DNA of 64,000 nt, from contig JAJKFH010002273.1 in the NCBI GenBank assembly GCA_023333565.1, positions 2,448,586 to 2,512,585 of the forward strand. Direction: 5' to 3'. Within the stretch, counting starts at the first letter, position 1, and the number at the start of each line of letters is the position of its first letter. Source of the stretch: Puffinus mauretanicus (taxonomy: Eukaryota; Chordata; Aves; Procellariiformes; Procellariidae). The notes below the pieces were generated by a model. It was given only the letters and a program-made list of their open reading frames with translations. It was not told the origin of the DNA and made no database searches. A program made the translations under genes and the position numbers. Below are positions 40,801 to 53,390 of this stretch, one piece after another.

Positions 40801-43800
40801 TGAAGGTCACTATATTCTCCTTGGCCAGGAGGTTTATCCTATTGAGCTGTGCTGCTTTGTTACGCCAAACCAGTCAGCCATGATTTCTGACTTGTCTGCC
40901 CTGGGTCCAAAGCCTGGTTCCACCAAAGAAAATGGCACAAGTCCTGCCTTAAATGTGACCATGTTTTGTCTTCACGCATGGCAAGCGAGCAGAGCTGTCA
41001 GGTGCACTAATCAGTGGTCCTATTAGTCTGCATGCTGCACTGCAGCGACTCCGGACAAGTTGAGGAAAAGGTTAGGACAGGTGGCTTTAAAAGAAGCTAT
41101 CTAAAAACAAAAATGGGGAAACGGGAGTTTCGGAAAGACGGTCCTTATGTAAAGTGGCTGTACAGCTGCCTTCCCTCTGATGCTATCTCAGTGCACTAAC
41201 TACAAGAACACTTTCTTCAGTTTTTTCTTTAAAAAGACTTTGCTTTAAGTAGTCACAGGTCCAAGCTTGTGATTATCTAGCTGTGGGTGTTGTATATGCT
41301 GTAGTACTTGCCTCAAGGGAATGACAAATGTCAGTAAGACGCAAAATAGACCCAGTGTGAAATCAAAGGAATACAGGAAGTTTAGAAGGCATCATTTAAG
41401 AGCTCCTCATGCAGAGTTGCTCAACTGAAAACAGCTATGCAATATACCTCAGAAGATCTAAGTGAGACACAAGAGACTGAAAATCTGATAATGGCTTTAA
41501 GAGCTGGCAGGGCATCCTGGAATACGTTAAACCTCCTATAGATTCCATGGAAACAGGAAATGTAAGGACACTGTCTTAAGTATTCTAAATGTCTGATTTA
41601 TGAAGAATTCAGGAGAAAACACCGGTGTCTTGTTAGGGAAAAAACGTTACCCTGTGATCTCAAAGTCTTTGAATTGAAGGGAAAAAAGGGGCATCAAAAG
41701 ACCAGGGTTTATCACACTTGCCATTTGGGACTGTGCTAATCAGCAGAGGGAGAGAGAAGCACATTCATCTTTGCACAGACTCACCACTGAAATAATCTCT
41801 GCAACACCCACTGCTCTGATAAAAAGGACGCTTTAGCCTAACACAGTTTTAAGGCCAAGCAGTACATGAAAACAAAGCACGGTTATTTCTGTTACTTCTT
41901 TGGTTTCCCCAAAATCCCCATCTGCTGGTTTTCTTTATAATTTTTTTCTTTCAACTCTTGTCTCTTTTGTGTTCCTTTATTTTCCAGTTCCTTGGTTTTA
42001 TGCATTACTGAAACCATTTTCCCTTACTTTTCTCTTGACTTCTGCAGCTCAGATCACCAAAACGATACCTCTTCCTCCTCTAAAAGAATCCAAATCCAAA
42101 CATCTCAGTACTATGACATACATAATTAGCTCTTTCCCCCCAGAACGAAATATTCAAGAAAAATACAATTATAGCTTCAATTTCATGACAGATTCAAGGA
42201 CACAGATTTAAATCAGGACTTTGGCAGTTCATGCCCACTGAAAATCTAACCTCAGAAATTATTTTAGGAGCCTGAATATTATGATAAAATGGTACAGAAC
42301 CTGGAAAAGACCTCTAAAAGGAAAAAAAAAAACCAAAACCACCAAGCTGGGTAAGAAAACTTCTCACAAGGGGAATGCAAAAAAGAGAACATATGTATTT
42401 CATCTTAGTTAGACAACAAAGCCGACTATTATTTTCTTTAGCATTACCAGAATGCAAACTTTCCATTCACTTCTGCCTACCATGACCCACTAAATTTACA
42501 ACCATGTATATAATAAACTGGAACCCTTTTTTTGCTTTATCCAATTGCAATTGCAATCCCAGAAGATAAGCACAGATATCATTTTTATTTCCAACAATAT
42601 CAAGAAGTTCAAAATAAAAGTTGATTTTTGCATATTATTAACAAAAAAGGTCAACAAAACTTTAAAGTAAATTGGCAAAAAAATCATTAGGAAGCTTCAT
42701 GAAAAATGAATGCCCGCAGTTGTCCTAGCTATGGATATGCCTTTTCCAAGTTTGAAATACACAATACTGCCTCTCAATTGCTTCAGAAAGCATTTAACCA
42801 TTTTGGTTGCTTCACTCTGTAAGAGTAACATCAATGAATAGATTATTTTAGCCTAAATCTTTGGGTAGGGAAGAATCAGTAAGAACCTTTTGTGCAAACT
42901 CATGACATCCTTATTTGGAAATTGTACACAGAAAGCAAAATGCTGCCCATTTTACCCAAACCGGACACCTGACTCCCACAAGCAGCGCAGTATGGTTGAT
43001 AAAATCTAATCTCTCCACATCAATTCCCCTCCCCCAGTTTGTCACCATGCGATCCCACCTGAAATAGAATATGAAAACTGTGTCAAACTGGTTTTCATTA
43101 TGTTTCCTACCCTATTTTCTAGACCCAAAGGTCAGCAACAAACATTTTTGGAACCAAAGCCTCCTGCTAACCAGGAAACTGAGGTGAACTATAAAATCCT
43201 ACATTAAATACTGCAAAGTTTTGATGAAATGCAAAATAAGTGCTGTTATTTGGTCATAACTGTTACATTCATTTTAAGTCAAGTCACCTTTACAACTATC
43301 CAGGACTTTCAAATTATTCAGAATTGTTTCTTTTTTTTTAAAAAAAAAAAAAAGATGTGCTAGACAAAGTACTGGAAATATTATCACACAGACATAAGAT
43401 TACCATGGTTTTCACCTTATTGAACCACCAATAATCCTTCAAATACCTTGGGGATCTTAATTCAAAGTAGTAAAAATGAATGTAGTATAGCTACAAATGA
43501 ACTGAAGAGACAGTACATGTTACTTTTTAATATGCTTCTGCGGTCCATGGCAGTCACATCCACAGGTGACCTGTCCAGGACCTATTCATGTATGATATGT
43601 GCTCCACCTACTGAGGCAGTGCAGATAACTGCATGATTCTCTGATCACACAAAGCTACCAGGGATTCAAGGCAAGGGTCACAGTTATTTCTGCGTGCATA
43701 CCCTGCGAGCGGGGAAAGGCCATAGAGCAGTCAGGACAGGCCATGCTGTTACAGTCCATCCTTTTATCCAGAGATACTTACGTTGAATTCATGCCAGTTG

Positions 43801-43917
43801 CCACCCCTGAAAATTAATCTGGAACCGAAAATGAAGCATACTCTAAGTTTCTTTTCAGCTGAGTTTTCTTACAGAAAAAATAATCTCCGTCCTAAAGTTA
43901 ATTATCAGTATATCCAC
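37876..43917. other. Putative intron containing GC-rich islet
   Basis: Mostly AT-rich DNA without a gene I can support. The exception is the GC-rich islet described separately at 39655-39835, followed by about 700 bp of intermediate GC (to 40.57 kb) with overlapping open frames on both strands (40142-40498 minus, 40208-40570 plus), neither persuasive. A T9A14 palindromic run lies at 43331-43353. Confidence 0.45.
39655..39835. promoter_or_regulatory. Small GC-rich, CpG-dense islet
   Basis: About 180 bp of very high GC with some 14 CpGs, abrupt at both edges. Both strands are open (plus 111 codons from 39593, minus 125 codons to 39641), but the readings are proline/arginine/alanine-rich, as any GC-rich DNA gives. 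It could be a minor or orphan CpG island acting as an internal promoter, or a GC-rich insertion. No splice donor of quality or core promoter element stands out. Confidence 0.35.
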
Positions 43918-43992
43918 TTCATTATATGCTGAATGGCCTTAACAACCATCCTCAGCCAGGATAGTTGAATCAGGAAAATCTGGTTAGCATTT
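43918..43992 (-). CDS. Candidate helical exon, unidentified gene
   Basis: A 75-bp minus-strand segment begins after a good acceptor (gttttctacag). The frame reads NANQIFLIQLSWLRMVVKAI and a few more helical residues before a weak donor (AA then gtggat). A stop follows shortly after, so it could instead be a terminal exon ending within about 20 bases. Its start phase (one base) matches the end phase of the candidate exon at 44885-44995. Confidence 0.22.
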
Positions 43993-44884
43993 CTGTAGAA
44001 AACTTCACCAGGTCCTAAGCAGCTTTTTAACACCGTTCCACCAACAGTCGGAGCAAGCAGAGCTGGCGGGCAGCAGCAGCCAGGTAAGCTCTCGCAGGGA
44101 GCTGACACAGATGGGAGCACACGTTGCCCTGTTCACGGCTGCAGTCAGTGGTGGTCAGTGGCACACTGACAAAACTGGGTTAAACAGGGCGCTGATCTGA
44201 TCTCTTCTGACAGTGACTGCAGTCTTAAGATAACGCGTTAAAGGAACAGCATCAAATCCAAATTGCCCTCAAATATATCTTTTGAAAAGGCAATCTCTTC
44301 AAAAGCAATAGGAGGAGGAATTGTCCCAAAAAACCCAACCCTAAGCATATCAAAACTCATCACCACCAAAACCCGCACAAGTACCTAACATAAAACTTTT
44401 GATGTAAAATCATTATTCCTTTGTAAAGATGATTTTTTAAACTTTTATTCAAAATAAACTGTATTTGATAGTGGCAGAATTTTAACACCGGAGAGTATCA
44501 CTCTACAACTTTAAAAAGCATACTATGCTGCTGCAGTTTTTGGTCCTACCTAGTTTGGTTTAGTACCTGACAGCATGTTCTTCTACCCATCTCACTAAAT
44601 AAGTGAATAAATACTTAATGCTTGTGGTTTTGTTGCCAAATTATGGCAATGTGAACAGGAAAAGGCTAGTGAGAGAAGCATGACGTGTTAAAAGTGAAGT
44701 CTCTTTGTTTCTGTTTTGAAGAAGGATATGCAAACATGAATCATACATCTTGCTTCTGCTACAGTAACTCAATATCCTCTGCTTGGTTAAATAACAGACA
44801 CTTGGCACATACAAAATTGACATTCTTGCCAAGAACTGAAATTTGCAGCAACTCTGAGCTCTGTTGAAACCCCACTGTTGATAC

Positions 44885-44995
44885 TTAAGTTGTATACAGC
44901 ACTCCACCAGGATCAGCTGCAACATGTTAAACGAGTATTCAGCATCAGAATGACTATTTAAATCTCTCTCCATCTCTGAAACAGTCATACTAAAG
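44885..44995 (-). CDS. Candidate coding exon, helical, unidentified gene
   Basis: A minus-strand segment with a strong acceptor (atccttcttttcag). The frame reads FSMTVSEMERDLNSHSDAEY, then a hydrophobic helix SFNMLQLILVECCIQL. The donor is uncertain: gtatca after 44885, or gtatgt about 70 bases further. An acidic polar stretch followed by a leucine-rich helix resembles a folded helical-domain exon. The ATG lies two codons after the acceptor and is probably internal. Family unknown. Confidence 0.33.
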
Positions 44996-45629
44996 CTGAA
45001 AAGAAGGATTTTGAAAAGATCTTCAGGAGAACAGAAGGTTCTTTATGCATTGTACTGCATTAAAAAAACACCATAAAATTATACAGAAGTGCCAGAACCC
45101 GTACAAGTTCAGAAAATTTGTCTAATAGTGGCATCAACTCAAAATCGATCCTTGTGTGGTGCTCCAGAAAAAGGTGAAAAGTCAGTGCTACAAGTATGTC
45201 TTAAAATAAAAATAAACAAAACAGGTGTCTTGTACTTTTTAATCAACCTAACTCAATGTCAGTAAAATATATGAAGAATGTCTAGACATCTAACCCTATG
45301 TCTATCAAGTTCTTACAGGAGTCCAAACAGTTGGCAGTAGTTTCTTCCTGAGTGCTGCTAGAATCTGATTTCCGAATTTGTATTACCCTTTGAGGAGTGG
45401 GAAAACAGGCCTCCATGTAACCGATTCAATGCTCATATAACTTCCTTGTTCTTGTTTAGCTCCAACAGAGCTGACAGAAATAAGTTTAAGATGCCTTTTT
45501 ACATATCTATTCACTGTGAATAAATACATCTGTAGCCTCATCCCATTCAAACATACTGTGAGCTTAAAGCTTCATCCTTCCCGCAGAACTAAGTCCCTGC
45601 ATATATAGAACAATTCACTATTTCTATAC

Positions 45630-45669
45630 TTCTCCTGCAAACATTTCCCTGATTTGTACTTCTTTACAG
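45630..45669 (-). CDS. Very tentative 40-bp mini-exon
   Basis: The open frame VKKYKSGKCLQE lies between a weak acceptor (cttgtag) and a moderate donor (gtatag). It is listed only because its phases (two bases in, two out) bridge the candidate exons at 48872-48922 and 44885-44995. On its own it is not distinguishable from chance. Confidence 0.15.
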
Positions 45670-48600
45670 CTACAAGTTGTTCAGAACTGCATGTATGCAC
45701 TGACCAGGGCTGCATGTAATAGTGATGTATACTGCCTATTGCCCATTTTGAGGCAGAATCAGCACTGTCTTTACTTTGAATTGTGGAATTATCCACATGA
45801 AGACAAACGCAGGATTAACATACCATTTGGGACAGCCACCAGTTGGAGAGGGAAACCTACTATAATTTTTCCTATTGTCCTGATTATAACATTTTATGAT
45901 TTAACCTACGATGCCATTAGTCTTTGTTTAGGAGAAATGATGCTTATCACGTTTTCATTGCTGATTAAGGATGCTGGAGAACAATCTAGGTAGCCAATGC
46001 TGCTCTGGTTTCTCAGCTACTTGTTTCCCAACTAGGTAGATTAAGAATAGTTGTGTCCTGGAGCACCTCCAGTTAAAAGAATTAATATTTCCTATGATAT
46101 CTTTTCTTTATTAATATGGACCATTTTAGTAATGATACATTAGTCTTCCTTCAAATTCATATACCTACGACTTAAGTTATCTGTCTTATATAAAAGACCC
46201 AATATCTCCAGTGAAAGAACAATGATGGACTTGCATTTGTAACTTATAAAAACAGAAATGACAAGTTAGCTTTTACTTTGCTACTACTTCTTCTTTGCAA
46301 CTACTGGTAAAAGAATGAGGCTGGCATACAATTCCCTAAAATATGAGTGCCTAGTACCATTTTAGATGCCTGGGGTATCTAAGACATCTGCGTAGGGCTG
46401 GCAGATAGGATTTAAGGGAAACCTACTCCTGGGTAGGTGGAAGTTGTGGAAGAGGTGAATATGCGATGGCTTCTAAAATAGTGCTACTAATAAATAATAG
46501 CCTATGCTGAGGCAACTGAATCCTGCTGTTAAAGTCAGCTGATGGGATTCAGTGCAAAATGTAGACAGCTAAAAGTTGAGGTCAGCGTGTGAGATCTGTG
46601 TCTAAGCTCCCATGATAGCCAACCAAGATCTAGTCAATATAGTCAAAAGGGTCTAGAAAGATTCAGTGAGCCAGTCAGAAGATGCCTGCTTTAAGATGTT
46701 TTCTTGGCTCCGTTGGCTTTATTGACTGCAAAGAGAATTTAGATACATAGCTCATCTTGATCTGAGTCTCCCTCAACTGTCTCTCTGCGTAGAGACCATG
46801 CATGTGCATCAGAAAGCTACAACCAAGCCTTCAACTGGATTAAATATATACTTTCCCTCCTCATTGTGGAATTGATAAGGCCATTTTCATTATACAGGCA
46901 GAAGGTATTGCAAATGGCAATACGCTTGGCTGTTCTTGAGCTTGCTCTCTCTGCTGCCAGCTCTGACCTGCAGAGGCTCTACCTGGTATGCACTGACCCC
47001 TTCTGGAGACGGGGCCTGGCTAACGCCCTGAAGGAGTCCAGCTGGCCAGAGGTGAATCAGGTCACCTTTGCCTGCTCCCTGGCTGCCAATTCTTCCCTGC
47101 AGTGACACTGCTCGAAGCTGTAACTTCTGCAGCTTACTCCATCAAAATACACATCTCTTAGATATTCCCTTTCTCCAGGTGTAGTTGAACAGTAAGGATA
47201 TAATTCATTTGCAAAATACCCTTTATACTTCCCTGCAATTTTGCTCTTAAAGCTGTCAATAAATAAAGTAACTATCACTGTTTAATACCTATTAAACTAT
47301 AGCTCTATTCAAGAATTCTGTAACTGAATTATAAAGTTCCATAATGGTGATGTCCCACATGATTATTATTTCTGTTGCAAGAGAAGCAGTTTCTATAATA
47401 CAAAAGTGTAAAATGAAGGGTTAAAGAACTAAGTCAGTAGTTTGTGCATGTTTATATATAAAAAAAAAAAGGTAAAAGAGCATTGGAAAACGTCTAATTA
47501 AGAAAGTTTGCTGTGTTCAGTTCTTTCTTCTTATAATTAAGACAAATCTATGGATTTTTTTTTTCCCCACTGAAAAAGTTCTAGGTTTATTACACATTGC
47601 ACTTTAATTATGCACTTACTCCAACGAAATGCCACATCTGACTTATGATTTAGACACCGTACAATAAATATATAGAATTACTGCAGAAAAATCTCCATTG
47701 CATTTAAATAAAGTCTTTCTTAATTCAGTTTCTAAATGTATGTGGTATTTATTCAAGACACTAACGAAAACTTACAGAGCTTTCACCCCTTTTAAAATAA
47801 ATTTCTTTGTCAGTTGAACTATGGAAAATCTAGTGAGACACCTTGCCTTACTTCTAATCTTTGAAGAAAAATAAGCCCAGACCTTTTTCCCCACCATTTC
47901 TTCCCCTTTCTCAGAATACTACCACAAATTAAGAACTCCTACAAGATTTTTTTTTTTAGAAGGGATCTTTTCTTCATGGCATAAAAAATATCCACTTAGC
48001 TGGCTAAAGCAAAAGAAAAATGTAGCTGAAGAGTCCTTAAAGCAAAGTCTACAACTTTGAGATAAGGAAGTAGTAAAATAATAAGCTGCTTTCTTCCATT
48101 TGGAATTTTTAAATTAATTTACGAGAAGCACCCGTCTGCATTCAGGTTTATTGACTAAACGTTGTACCTTGTCTTCCTCATCTCTAAACCCTAAGGTGGG
48201 AAGGCTCAGAAGCAAAGGTTGGTCACATAGACTATCCAGGGTTGAAAAATAAGTAGTTAAGGAGGGCTTGATTGTTTACTTTACTGCCATTGTGATGTTA
48301 ACAAGCATTTTCAACTGTGAAAAGTGACTGCAAAATGGTTATAAGGTGCCATTGTCTTTTTCTTACACACCTCATGGAGACAAATGAATCTGAAGCAGAA
48401 AAGAATCCAAGCACAAGCAAAGAATATACCTATTTTAGTGCAGCATCTCCAGCAATGGAACCTGTTCTCAGTGTATTTTACGTAGAGTACCCCAAAGGAA
48501 AGAAAATTATGGCTACTATCCTTACAATAATGATTAAACCAGACCAGGAACTGGTTAAAGCCTATGTATCTTGCTTTAAAGACTCCATCCCTACTTTTCT

Positions 48601-48871
48601 TTCTATCTCCATATGTCTGCTTCAGTTTATAGTCTTAACTTATTCCTAACCTATTCAAGTAAAAAGCCTTCACTGAAGCAAGGACAGAATCAGAAGCACT
48701 TAACTGACGAGGCCATGATTTTGCAATTCTCACAAGTGTGTCCTTAGCTAAGATTGCCTTAAGCAACCGGCCTCAGGGAAACTGACCTACAAGCATACAT
48801 TTTAGTTGAGTTTAATGAGATTTGGATGAGGCTCCAAAAATAAGGAGCGTAATTCAGATGTATTTGTAAAC
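45670..48871. other. Putative intron with a GC-richer patch
   Basis: No supported gene. A GC-richer patch at about 46925-47105 is open on both strands (plus 79 codons, reading RLAVLELALSAASSDLQRLY; minus 72 codons). It might be a fragment of a pseudogene or an old repeat. A long run at 47460-47470 and several other A or T runs are present. Confidence 0.4.
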
Positions 48872-48922
48872 CTTGAGAGATGGCGATAATACGTTTCAGT
48901 AATTCCACAGCCAATACACCTT
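48872..48922 (-). CDS. Candidate 51-bp exon, helical
   Basis: A minus-strand segment between an acceptor (tgtaaacattttag) and a donor (CAAG then gtttac). The frame reads GVLAVELLKRIIAISQ with one split codon at each end (phase 1 to 1). Its start phase matches the end of the candidate first exon at 57123-57207. The amphipathic pattern is reminiscent of the second helix of a small calponin-homology or hook-type fold, which is only an impression. Confidence 0.28.
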
Positions 48923-51900
48923 CTAAAATGTTTACAGAGGAAGGTGCTCCAATTGTAAAATGTTGTCCTACTAACCTTATCTTAAAAATGGAAGTTATTT
49001 CCAACCACATTTCAGAAAAGAAAGAAAATTAGAAAGGAAATGTATGGAAGTAAAGGGAAAAGACTGCAGGACACAAAATAACATGAGTTGAGAATAAATG
49101 TATTACATTTGTCTTAAAATTAAACAATAATTGTCACATTTTAGATAGCTCAGTACTGAAATATGTCCTTTGCAAGATATTTCACACAAAGCAGGCCAAG
49201 TCAGGAGGAACATATGCCTAGTAAATAGTCTGCAGCCTTAATGTCCCTTCTATGTTCTTGATGTCACCCCTGCAGGATTCCTGCTTTTCTATCAACATGG
49301 GAGGTTAAAATTTTTGTGTATCTATTAGAAATAGTTTGGGTACACAAACTGGAGTATTATTATCTGACATTCATATGACCCTTTAACATGTGTACATGCA
49401 AGTAGTATACTACTACACATCAATGATTTAATAGTCTCATTAACAAAATGTTGGGGAGGAAAAATTATGGTTAACGCATACAGCAAGGTTTTTGTGTGTT
49501 ACAAGATGTTCATTAGATTATCATTCAACTTTACAGACAAGAAACACTTCTCCCTCTCCACCCCTGCTCTCAGAAAAATCCTGCAGAGATACATACATAC
49601 GCAGAAATACACAGATGATATATCGCAAATAACTGTCAAGCACTGGTGAACCCTGGTACTCTGATGGTTAACTGGAATGTAGCATTCCTTTGAGAGGATA
49701 AAAGGAATAAAGTTCTGGAAGCCAGAGGTAATATTTCAGCCTCAGATTTTATTAGACACAGTTTCGTTCCTAAGCATAGTATGTCCCATAGAGCTAGAGA
49801 AATTACTATCTCCGGTTCTCAAAGACTGGAATCCTTCATCTCTCTCATAATCCCTCAGTAAGAAACAGAAAATCACTTTCAACATCTCCATAACACCTTT
49901 AATTTTTCATGTTGAATGTTCTTTTTATTGCTCGTCTAAGAAAGGTGCCAAAGTCTCAGTTATTACTTATTAGTCCATACCAGTTTATTACTTCTTTTAA
50001 AATATGGTGCTTCCATTCACCAACTATTTGCTTTACACACTGCTATACATATCAGCCTATCACTCTTTTCTTTCAAAAAAGGTTGGGAGAAGGAGCTGAA
50101 AGAGATTCGTGCCACAGGACCCCATCAGTCCAAGAGCCTATATATGCACGTTATTTGGTGTGATCAAATTGAATGCAAATGTCAAGTCCCCCTTCTAAAA
50201 ATCCGTGAGATGAAAACATGCATTTTAATGACTGATTACATTCTCAGTAACTTCTATAGATGGTGAAAGATAAGAAATTTTTAATGGGAAAAATGTTGAG
50301 GTAAAATGGAAGGATGATGTTAATATAAGTGTTCAATTCTCACAGAATGGAAAAAATCTAAAAGCTAATGATTTTATTTACAAAAAAAAACCCCTATAAA
50401 ATACATTATTTTATGGAATAATATATTCCATAGAAGTTCCCCGTAGTGCTACGGCTACCAGGCCCTTAGATCCAGATCAGGAAGTTCAGAAGCCCAGATT
50501 TCCCCACATTTTGAACAGTTCAGGGCAGGGCAAGAAAAATAACTAATTTAGCTGCAAGATGACACATAGCAGACACAAGCAAGGCAGAAATACGTTGCTC
50601 TGCCATGTTACATCCTCTATTGTTGAGCACTAGAGGCCTAGAAATGTAACAAAGAACATACCTCAACATATTATCACCTCTCTCCCTACTATTTAAACAC
50701 AGAAGAACATCCCAAAGCTGATGCTTTGAAAAAATTGAGACAATGGTGGATCAGGTGTTTTTAAGGTTTCCAAGTCTAAATCTTGGTATGCTTACGCATG
50801 CCTTATGTAATCAGTGGATCCCCTCCAGACCAACCTGACTTTCACTGAAGAAATCAAATGGCTTATTCTTCAGGTGTCTACAAAGTGTCTATAAAAACAG
50901 TATGGACAGCTCATTGCTGTTCTTTAAGGCAAGTGCATATAGCCATTTGCTAATTACATGCCCACTTTATACACAGAAAAAAATATTTCAGGGAAAAGGG
51001 CATCTTCTAAAGCAGTTACCGCCAGTACGGTATGTATGCAGTGCATGCTCCAATGGTCATACTGTACATTTCAAGAGCACTTCCAAGGGTTTGTTTGAAA
51101 AATACACATCTTTTATTCGAAGGCAGGCGCAAACTCATTTCCTGCTATTTCTGTTTTCTGGCTTTCTGAAACAGCCTTTGTCCTTTAAGTCTCTCTATGC
51201 CCTACTTTGACCACAATAATAGTTCTCAAAAAAGTGACATGCAAATGCATTTCTCTTTCAAATCCACATTCTGAGTTAGTCAAAACTTTCCAGATTTTTT
51301 TTTTGTTCCCTGTTTTTCTTTAAACAGAATGGAAGTTTCAAACATAGAACGGACTAAAATTCAGATTCTGTTTGTACATTTTGAGACACCCTAGTGTTGC
51401 TTGTCATTTAGTATTGTTTTACTATGGACATGCTTCATATTTTCCTAAATTTCACCTCACCTAATATCAAGAAAACAATTTAATTTCTTTTTAAAGAAAA
51501 TATTTCAGAAAAATCAGCTTTCCATATGAGAATTTTAACCAGACATTTAAGCCCACTAGAACAGCTTATGTTTAATAAAGTCTCTGAGCTTTAATTCATT
51601 TGCTTTTAAAAACATGCTCTGTTCGAAAGAAACAGAATGAAAAGCAATACAGAGAGGGTAAAACAACAGCAACAACATCTGCATCTTCAAGTCTATTTTA
51701 GATCAACATAAGTGAGTAGCTTAGTTTTAATGGCACTGAGCTGCTTTATGTTGATGGCCTGCTGTTACAATCCTGAGAACATAATGAAGAGCGTTAAGTG
51801 TTTAAATATAGATGTCAATAAAATACACGACAAATAATGGCAGATAGTGGGAGTTTGCAGAGATCTACTATGCTGATACAAGTCGTAATAGACCATTAAT

Positions 51901-52942
51901 GAGAAACGGAGCAGAGAAAACCCTGATAGGGGAGATTGATCAAAATACTTCATAAACCCTCCCCATTTCTGATAAAGGGCTTTTCCAAATTAAGACATTA
52001 TAGCCCAGAAGACTTGGCTGTGAATTTACAACACACTAGTGACTCCATGACTGCACGTGTTACACTCAGGCTGGTGAAATCAAGTAAGCTTCCTCATGCC
52101 ACATATCATGTTCAAAATAGCATGAGGGTCAGTAGTAGATATTACTGTGGATTAGTTGGAATGCTATAAATGCCAGTATGGCTTATTGTGAACCAGTATT
52201 TCCGTAATTAAAAATTGAAGTCTTGACAGCACTTTTGGTAGCTCTTTCCTGTGATGAAGACAAATGTGCATACAGACCTGATTGGAGGGAAATGGCTGAA
52301 AAGTATCTTTATGTAGATGCACACATGTATCAAAACCTGAAGACTAATGCATTATTTACTACTTCTACTATTGCTCTAACTTTCCAGGTAAAACTGATGC
52401 ATATCAGTGCTGAACCAGAAGAAATCCCTTATATTAAACACAGTCTCAGTATCATGACTTCTCACCTCACTGAGGACAGGAAATGTTCTTTACTGTCTTC
52501 ACAAGGTACAACATTGCCCAAACTTTTGGAAATCTGACACTTATCATTCAAGGGGACTACTACATGTTCCTCACTAAATTTTCATGGTCTTAATCACGTG
52601 TGGCTCTGGAAAGAAACAGCATTTAAGACTGCTGCAGGAACCCAATGGGTTTCAGTGCTCTTACTCATAACTATTTTGGCATCTCATAAATTATTTATTA
52701 AGACTACAGTTACCAAGCAGCAAGCAGGCAGTCTGCTAGGGAGTAACCTATCTAAAATGCTATTTGGAAGACAAAATAAAATGATGTGTGCAGGAAGGAA
52801 AAGAGACAGGGGACTCAGCAGTAAGGTAAAAACAACAGGTGATCTCTTGGTATTCAATGCTACATGATTCTTAATGTTTCAGAGTCTCTCTGCAACACAT
52901 TCCTGATGTAAAGTGTAATACACTTTGTAACTAAAGCAAACT

Positions 52943-52992
52943 TATGTATGTGCACACATACACATCTATACATATATACAGATATATAAATA
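52943..52992. repeat. TA/CA simple-sequence tract
   Basis: Imperfect alternation of purine and pyrimidine (ATGTATGTGCACACATACAC and on to TATATA), a typical Z-DNA-prone low-complexity tract. Confidence 0.75.
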
Positions 52993-53260
52993 AAAGTAGT
53001 GAATTACAGAAATTCCAGTGTGTAAGATCACATCCAGTAGAACATTAAGCCATGGGAAAGAAAAGGCATAACCAGAAAGAAATCATATTTCATCTGATGT
53101 TTAATGACCCAGGAATCAAAAAGCAGCACATGAATACTATTACCTCATAAGTTGTGCTCCAGCTACAAAGTTGTTATGGGATTGAACTGCTGGGCCATGA
53201 CACAAGCTAGAATGCACTATGAGGAGAAAGATGGAAATTCTCAGACTGCTCTTACTTGAA

Positions 53261-53286
53261 GTAGTAGTAGTAATAATAATAATAAA
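53261..53286. repeat. Compound (GTA)n(TAA)n microsatellite
   Basis: Three to four GTA units run into five TAA units. Confidence 0.85.
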
Positions 53287-53390
53287 TCCTTTAATTTGTG
53301 CTGTACTGAATGGAAGGAAACAGGAGGAATATAGAAGTTAAAAATTTTTGCTTGCAAAGATTCATGTCTATAAACATCAGACATTTTGAA

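Noticed and set aside
48317..48649. 110-codon plus-strand open frame
   Set aside because: No splice sites, promoter or family resemblance; hydrophobic tail ends in AT-rich sequence. Treated as chance.
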